From JBDTMT01 sp033764095 (lineage in GTDB: Bacteria; Desulfobacterota; Binatia; HRBIN30; CADEER01), in the NCBI GenBank assembly GCA_033764095.1, contig JANRJF010000149.1, positions 1 through 9,818 on the forward strand: DNA of 9,818 nt. Reading direction: 5' to 3'. A program made the translations under genes and the position numbers. Positions 5,925 through 9,818 of the stretch are shown here, one piece after another; position 1 is the stretch's first letter; each line of letters opens with the position of its first letter. The notes beneath the pieces were generated by a model. That model was not told the origin of the DNA, ran no database searches, and saw only the letters and a list, made by a program, of their open reading frames with translations.

Positions 5925-6401
5925 ATGACCTCAGCAGCGAGTCCCGCTCCCGTCCCCCCCGACGATCCGTTCGGGGCGCTCGCGACGCAGATCGAGGAAC
6001 GCCCGCAACAGCAGATCGAAGAGGCGCCGCAGACCGCGAACAGCCGCTACCTCTACTGGATCGTCGGCGGCCTCTGCGCGCTGACCATCGGCCTCGCCGA
6101 GGTCGGCATCCTGCTGCGCAGCGACGTGGCGAGCCAGGCGCCGCCGGCCCCGCCCGAGGTGCTGCAGACCATGCAGAACGACGCCTGCGCGATCCAGATG
6201 GCCAGGCTGATGGACGGCGTCGCGGCGTACACCGCGAAGCACGGCGCGCCGCCGCAATCGCTGGCGGCGCTCTACCCCGACTTCATCGCCTTCCAGCCGA
6301 TCGATCCGGCGGTCAACCAGCCGTACGGCTACGAGGTGGTCGGCGAGTCGGTGTCGATCACCTGCCCGAGCGCGGCGGTCGCCGGCGCGCCGCCGGCCTG
6401 A
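5925..6401 (+). CDS. Single-pass membrane protein with pilin-like periplasmic domain, no prepilin motif
   Basis: The product is 158 residues. Residues 1-40 form a Pro/Glu/Gln-rich cytoplasmic segment. One membrane helix spans about 42-64 (YLYWIVGGLCALTIGLAEVG). A Pro/Ala linker and a soluble domain of about 85 residues follow, predicted to be outside the membrane. The part around 96-137 (VAAYTAKHGAPPQSLAALYP, then a DPAVNQPYGYEV stretch) resembles the region of pseudopilins after the first helix, where 'Y...hG.yP.sl..L...' and 'DPWG..Y.Y' patterns occur. C88 and C147 could form a disulfide. There is no Gly-Phe-x3-Glu prepilin site, so it is not a processed pilin. I do not recognise the exact family. 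Its position, 20 bases after the pilin gene, suggests a pilus assembly or regulatory partner. The cytoplasmic tail could contact the PilB ATPase; this is inference. Confidence 0.82.
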   Translation: MTSAASPAPVPPDDPFGALATQIEERPQQQIEEAPQTANSRYLYWIVGGLCALTIGLAEVGILLRSDVASQAPPAPPEVLQTMQNDACAIQMARLMDGVAAYTAKHGAPPQSLAALYPDFIAFQPIDPAVNQPYGYEVVGESVSITCPSAAVAGAPPA

Positions 6402-6891
6402 GCGGGTGGCGCCGCGGCGCCTCCTCGAGCAACGCGACGGCGAGCGCGGCGATCGCCTCGCCGGCGCCGATCGCGCCCAGCCCTTCCATCGTCTTGGCCT
6501 TGAGACCGACGCGCGTCTCGTCGAGCTGCAGCAGCTCGGCGAGCCGCGCCCGCATCGCCGGCATGTGCGGCGCCAGCTTCGGCTGCTCGGCGAGCACGCT
6601 GACGTCGACGTTGCCGATGCGCGCGCCCTGCGCCGCGACCAGCGCGACGATGCGCCCGAGCAGCACGCCGCTGTCGGCGCCGCGAAAGGTCGGGTCGGTG
6701 TCGGGGAAGTGCTGGCCGATGTCGCCCAGCGCCAGCGCGCCGAGCAGCGCGTCGGTGACCGCGTGCAGCACGACGTCGCCGTCCGAGTGACCGAGCAGGC
6801 CGCGCGCGAACGGCACCGTCACGCCGGCGAGACGCAGCGGACGCCCCTCCACCAAGCGGTGGATGTCCCACCCCTGCCCGATGCGCGTCAT
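6358..6891 (-). CDS. ispF: 2-C-methyl-D-erythritol 2,4-cyclodiphosphate synthase
   Basis: IspF converts CDP-methylerythritol 2-phosphate to the cyclodiphosphate with release of CMP, in the MEP pathway of isoprenoid synthesis. The 177-residue product starts MTRIGQGWDIHRL. The metal ligands D9, H11 and H43 align with D8, H10 and H42 of E. coli IspF, and the GHSDGDVVLHAVTDALLGA block (34-52) is diagnostic. The C-terminal GLGAIGAGEAIA motif is also present. It is about 20 residues longer than most IspF proteins, with a basic Arg/Pro-rich tail from about residue 157. The start at 6891 is chosen because the family begins right at this Met, 8 bases downstream of the moeA stop. It is probably co-transcribed with moeA; no ispD is seen beside it. 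Its last 44 bases overlap the convergent gene ending at 6401. Confidence 0.95.
   Translation of the reverse strand: MTRIGQGWDIHRLVEGRPLRLAGVTVPFARGLLGHSDGDVVLHAVTDALLGALALGDIGQHFPDTDPTFRGADSGVLLGRIVALVAAQGARIGNVDVSVLAEQPKLAPHMPAMRARLAELLQLDETRVGLKAKTMEGLGAIGAGEAIAALAVALLEEAPRRHPLRPAARRRPPRSGR
6381..6421. repeat. Two GC-rich palindromes at the convergent 3' overlap
   Basis: GCCGGCG (6381-6387) and CGCCGGC (6391-6397) form a hairpin with a 3-base loop. Ten bases on, GGCGCCGCGGCGCC (6408-6421) is a perfect 14-base palindrome. Both lie where the 5925 gene and ispF converge. They could act as a two-way transcription barrier, though no T-run is present and GC-rich coding sequence often yields such palindromes. 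Confidence 0.45.
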
Positions 6892-6899
6892 GCCGCCGA

Positions 6900-8135
6900 T
6901 CAGAACGGCGGCGCCGCGGCGCCGCCGTCGGCGGCAAGCAGCACCACCGCGACGCGCGCGCCGGCGGCCAGCCCACCCGCGCCGGGCGGCGCGACCAGCA
7001 GGCCCTCGCCGGTGGACAGCGAGTGCAGCGCACCCGAGCTCTGCGTGCCGGTCGAGCGCACGCGCAGGTCGTCCAACGGCCCCTCCAGCGTACAGCGCAC
7101 GAACTCGGTCAGCCCCGCCGCCGTCTTGAGCGGCTCGCGCAGGGTCGCGGTGGCGTGCGGCAGATGTACGCGCTCGAGCCCCAGCATCGTGCGCAGCGCC
7201 GGCACGACGTAGAGGTAGAAGCAGACCAGCGACGACACCGGATTGCCCGGCAGGCCGAACACCGGCGTCGTGCCGCACAGGCCGAAGGTGAGCGGCTTGC
7301 CCGGCTTCTGCGCCACCCGCCAGAAGCGTTCCTGATAACCCAGATCAGCCAGGATGGTGCGGACGTAGTCGAAGCTGCCGACCGAGACGCCGCCGGTGGA
7401 CAGCACCAGGTCGGCGTCCATCGCCTCGGCGAAGGCGGCGCGGATGCGCTCCGGGCGATCGCGCACGATGCCGGCGAAGAGCGGATCGCCGCCGGCCTCC
7501 TCGACCGCCGCCGCCAGCGTGTAGGCGTTGCTGTTGACGATCTGGCCGGGGCCGAGCGGCGTGCCGACGTCGACCAGCTCGTCGCCGGTGGCGAGGATGG
7601 CGACGCGCGGGCGACGTGCGACGCGCACCATCGGCTGGCCGATCGAGGCGATCAGGCCGATGTCCGCCGGCCGCAGCAGACGCCCCGCCGCGAGCACCGT
7701 CGCGCCGGCGCGCAGGTCCTCGCCGGGATGCCGCACATTGACGCCGGAGCCAATGCTGACACGGATTTCCACGTCCGCACCGGCCTCGGCGGTGTCCTCG
7801 ACCTTGACCACCGCGTCCGCCCCGTCCGGCACCGGTGCGCCGGTCATGATGCGGATCGCGGTGCCGGCCGCGACGACCTGGCTTGCCACCTGGCCGGCGC
7901 CGACCGTCTCCAGCACGCGCAGGCGCGCCGGCGCGCCCTCCCGCACCGCCGCCAGGTCGGCGCTGCGCACCGCGTAGCCGTCCATCGCCGAATTGCGGAA
8001 CGGCGGGACATCGTGCGGGGCCGCCAGGCTCTCGGCCAGCACCCGGCCGCGCACCGCGGTCAACGGCAGTTGCTCGGCGCCGAGGCGCGGCAGGCCGTCG
8101 AGTACGCGCTGCAACGCTTCGCCGACGCTGATCAT
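6900..8135 (-). CDS. moeA: Molybdopterin molybdenumtransferase
   Basis: MoeA inserts molybdate into adenylated molybdopterin to make molybdenum cofactor in the cytoplasm. The 411-residue product has the usual family length. Visible landmarks in order are PPFRNSAMDGYAV (44-56, with D52 matching the E. coli catalytic Asp59), RIMTGAPVPDGADAVVKVE, GDELV at 184-188, GGVSVGSFDYV at 248-258 with D256, PGKPLTFG, and FGLPGNPVSS with N298. A C-terminal domain IV completes the protein. The start at 8135 gives MISVGEAL, the common MoeA beginning, although the ribosome binding site is weak. It is the first gene of a moeA-ispF pair and is divergent from the histidine kinase gene. A TTGACA box lies upstream. 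Its presence implies the organism has at least one molybdoenzyme. Confidence 0.97.
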   Translation of the reverse strand: MISVGEALQRVLDGLPRLGAEQLPLTAVRGRVLAESLAAPHDVPPFRNSAMDGYAVRSADLAAVREGAPARLRVLETVGAGQVASQVVAAGTAIRIMTGAPVPDGADAVVKVEDTAEAGADVEIRVSIGSGVNVRHPGEDLRAGATVLAAGRLLRPADIGLIASIGQPMVRVARRPRVAILATGDELVDVGTPLGPGQIVNSNAYTLAAAVEEAGGDPLFAGIVRDRPERIRAAFAEAMDADLVLSTGGVSVGSFDYVRTILADLGYQERFWRVAQKPGKPLTFGLCGTTPVFGLPGNPVSSLVCFYLYVVPALRTMLGLERVHLPHATATLREPLKTAAGLTEFVRCTLEGPLDDLRVRSTGTQSSGALHSLSTGEGLLVAPPGAGGLAAGARVAVVLLAADGGAAAPPF

Positions 8136-8145
8136 GCGGGCTCGG

Positions 8146-8175
8146 ACGCTAGGGGGCGCCCCGGGCCCTTGTCAA
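8146..8175 (-). promoter_or_regulatory. Candidate sigma-70-type promoter of moeA-ispF
   Basis: On the minus strand a perfect TTGACA (8175-8170) is followed after 18 bases by TAGCGT (8151-8146), which keeps T1, A2 and T6 of the -10 consensus. The predicted start of transcription is near 8139, only about 4 bases before the moeA ATG. This would give a nearly leaderless mRNA and would agree with the poor ribosome binding site. The -10 match is weak. Confidence 0.45.
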
Positions 8176-8214
8176 CGCAGGTCGCACACCGGCCGCGCGC
8201 GCCGCTCCTGCGTT
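8174..8214. repeat. Inverted repeat in the moeA / histidine kinase intergenic region
   Basis: AACGCAGG (8174-8181) is the exact reverse complement of CCTGCGTT (8207-8214), with 25 bases between. The left arm touches the moeA -35 box (8170-8175). The centre-to-centre distance of the arms is about 33 bases, near three helical turns. It could be an operator pair for a divergent control region. The rest of this 119-134 base gap shows no clear kinase promoter. Confidence 0.45.
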
Positions 8215-8254
8215 CCCCTGCCCGACGCGGTGTGTTAACCGTTCGGGGGTCGCC

Positions 8255-9421
8255 TTGCCGCTCCCACGCATGAAATCGCCTCTCCGCTCGGTCCGCGAGC
8301 GCCTTGCACCGACGCCACGCGTCTCGGCGCCGCCGCTCGCCGACGTGCTCGCCGCGTTCAAGGACGCCGTGGTGGTGATGGATGCCGACTGCCGCGTCGT
8401 GCTCTTCAACCCGGCCGCCGAGGAGCTCACCGGCCTGCCGCAGGGGCGCGTGCTCGGCGAGCCGTGCGAGGCGGTCTTCAGCGACACGCCGCTGATCGCC
8501 GAGATGGTGCGCCGCGCGCTCGCCGTCGGCCACAGCGAGGCGCGCAGCGACGAGCGCCTGAGCCGCGGTCGGCGCATGGTGCCGGTGCACATCACCTGTC
8601 TGCCGCTGTGGGACCATCCCAACGAGCGCGTCACCGGCGTCGCCCTGGTGGTGCACGACCTCGGCCATCAGAAGACGCTGGAGGATTCGGTGCGCCGCAA
8701 CGAGAGCCTGGCGCGCCTCGGCACGCTGGTCGCCGGGCTGGCGCACGAGGTGCGCAATCCGCTCGCCGGCATCAAGGGCGCCGCGCAGCTGCTGCAGGCG
8801 CAGATCGAGCACCAGCCCGAGCTCACCGAGTACACCACCGTCATCACGCGCGAGGTGAACCGGCTCAGCGCGCTGGTCGAGGATCTGCTGACGCTCGGCG
8901 CGCCGCCGAAGGCGCGGCTCGCGCCGCTCAACATCCACCGCGTCATCCAGGAGGTGGTCGCGCTGATGCAACCCGAGCTGGCGCGCGTCGGGGTGCGCAT
9001 GCAGTACGGGTTCGATCCGAGCCTGCCCGACGTGCTCGGCGACGCCGCGCAGCTGAGCCAGGTGCTGCTCAACGTGTTGCGCAACGCGCTCGACGCGATG
9101 ACGCCCGGTGGCCACGCCGAGCCGGGGCGCGACGCGGTGACCATCGCGACGCGCATGGAGACCGACTTCCACATCCTGCGCGGCGCGCAGCCGGCGCGAA
9201 CGTTCCTGCGCATCGAGATCGCCGACCAGGGCAAGGGCCTAGACGCGGAGACCGCCGGGCAGATGTTCGAGCCCTTCTTCACCACCAAGGCGCGTGGCAC
9301 CGGTCTCGGGCTGGCCATCTCCGCCAAGATCGTCGCCGAGCACGGCGGCATCATCAGCGCCCACCCCAATCATCCGGTCGGCACCGTGATCACCGTCACG
9401 CTGCCGGTCGACAAGGGCTGA
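8255..9421 (+). CDS. ntrB: Soluble PAS-domain histidine kinase, NtrB/GlnL type
   Basis: The protein is 388 residues from TTG 8255, or 383 from ATG 8270. A GGGGG run 5 bases before the TTG supports that start; the ATG has no visible ribosome binding site. No membrane segment is present, so the kinase is cytoplasmic. A PAS domain covers about 26-140 (from ADVLAAFKDAVVVMDADCRV). The dimerisation/phosphoacceptor domain holds GLAHEVRNPLAGIKGAAQLL with H164, very close to NtrB. The ATP-binding domain has N-box LLNVLRNALDAM (N277), G1 DQGKG (D324), the FEPFFTTK F-box and G2 GTGLGL (348-353). NtrB kinases phosphorylate NtrC in response to nitrogen status through PII proteins. Whether this one senses nitrogen is unknown. 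It could be a PilS-like kinase, but PilS normally has membrane helices. The regulator gene follows after 4 bases. Confidence 0.92.
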   Translation: MPLPRMKSPLRSVRERLAPTPRVSAPPLADVLAAFKDAVVVMDADCRVVLFNPAAEELTGLPQGRVLGEPCEAVFSDTPLIAEMVRRALAVGHSEARSDERLSRGRRMVPVHITCLPLWDHPNERVTGVALVVHDLGHQKTLEDSVRRNESLARLGTLVAGLAHEVRNPLAGIKGAAQLLQAQIEHQPELTEYTTVITREVNRLSALVEDLLTLGAPPKARLAPLNIHRVIQEVVALMQPELARVGVRMQYGFDPSLPDVLGDAAQLSQVLLNVLRNALDAMTPGGHAEPGRDAVTIATRMETDFHILRGAQPARTFLRIEIADQGKGLDAETAGQMFEPFFTTKARGTGLGLAISAKIVAEHGGIISAHPNHPVGTVITVTLPVDKG

Positions 9422-9425
9422 GGAC

Positions 9426-9818
9426 ATGGACGGCGGGCGCGGAACGATACTGGTCGCGGACGACGAGGACAGCGTCCGCTGGGTGCTGGTCAAGGCGCTG
9501 GAAGGCGCCGGCCACACCGTCGTGCAGGCGAGCGGCGGGCGCGACGCGCTCGAGCGGCTGCGCGAGCAACCCTTCGACCTCGCCTTCGTCGACCTGCGCA
9601 TGCCCGACACCGACGGCCTCAGCGTCCTCGGCGCGGCGCGCGAGGCCGGCCTCACCCTGCCGGTGGTGATCGTCACCGCGCAGAACACGATGGACAACGC
9701 CATCGAGGCGATGAAGCGCGGCGCCTACGACTACATCGCCAAGCCATTCAACATCGACGAGGTGCGCGCCGTCGCCAGCCGCGCGCTGGAGATGACGCGC
9801 CTCACCACCGACCTGAAG
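9426..9818 (+). CDS. ntrC: NtrC-type response regulator, receiver domain (partial)
   Basis: The visible 131 residues form one complete receiver domain; the rest lies beyond the window. The acidic pocket is D12-D13, the phosphorylation site D56 (in VDLRMPDTDG), with T84 and K106 completing the active site. The stretch DEDSVRWVLVKALEGAGH (13-30 region) and GAYDYIAKPFNIDEV (99-113) resemble NtrC closely. NtrC-family proteins continue with an AAA+ sigma-54 activation domain and a Fis-type DNA-binding domain, expected but not seen here. A GAGG at the kinase stop codon serves as ribosome binding site, so the pair is translationally linked. It is the likely partner of the upstream kinase and could activate the sigma-54 promoter before pilB. 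Confidence 0.85.
   Translation, partial: MDGGRGTILVADDEDSVRWVLVKALEGAGHTVVQASGGRDALERLREQPFDLAFVDLRMPDTDGLSVLGAAREAGLTLPVVIVTAQNTMDNAIEAMKRGAYDYIAKPFNIDEVRAVASRALEMTRLTTDLK

Noticed and set aside
8255..8272. ATG 8270 as the kinase start
   Set aside because: Not excluded, but TTG 8255 has a better-placed GGGGG ribosome binding run, so the longer form is listed. The five-residue difference does not affect any domain.
1..9818. tRNA, rRNA, CRISPR arrays, insertion sequences or phage genes
   Set aside because: None seen. There are no regularly spaced repeats, transposase motifs or changes in base composition suggesting a recent insertion.

Overview
The window is GC-rich, almost fully coding DNA with tightly packed genes on both strands. 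It holds a PrkA/YeaH/SpoVR stress operon, type IV pilus genes, and a soluble NtrB/NtrC-type two-component pair. This fits a Gram-negative, deltaproteobacteria-like lineage (for example Myxococcota, Desulfobacterota or Binatota). That placement is inference from gene content and composition only; there is no rRNA or other marker to settle it.

Left block (1-2978, + strand): the last codons of a probable PrkA serine kinase, then a YeaH/YhbH (DUF444) von Willebrand A-type protein, a SpoVR/YcgB protein, and a small FmdB-type zinc-ribbon protein with an acidic Gly-Asp-Leu tail. The spacing suggests one operon. A large hairpin lies between prkA and yeaH, and a terminator-like hairpin follows fmdB.

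Middle block (2979-6401, + strand): a 198-base gap holds the terminator, a nested inverted-repeat cluster and a strong candidate sigma-54 promoter. A type IV pilus extension ATPase (PilB-like) follows. After its normal end this protein carries a double zinc ribbon and then a region that looks like a degenerate RsbW-type (GHKL/HATPase) domain. Its 3' end overlaps a type IV pilin-like gene by 35 bases. Next comes a single-pass membrane protein with a pilin-like soluble part but no prepilin cleavage motif. These three genes look like one pilus-related unit.

Right block (6358-8135, - strand): moeA (molybdenum insertion into molybdopterin) followed by ispF (MEP isoprenoid pathway), convergent with and overlapping the pilus unit. 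A perfect TTGACA box lies upstream of moeA.

Far right (8255-9818, + strand): a soluble PAS histidine kinase of the NtrB type and the receiver domain of an NtrC-type response regulator cut by the window end. NtrC proteins normally activate sigma-54 promoters, so this pair is a plausible but unproven regulator of the sigma-54 promoter upstream of pilB. The best candidate for something undescribed is the extended PilB with its zinc-ribbon and pseudo-kinase-like tail.
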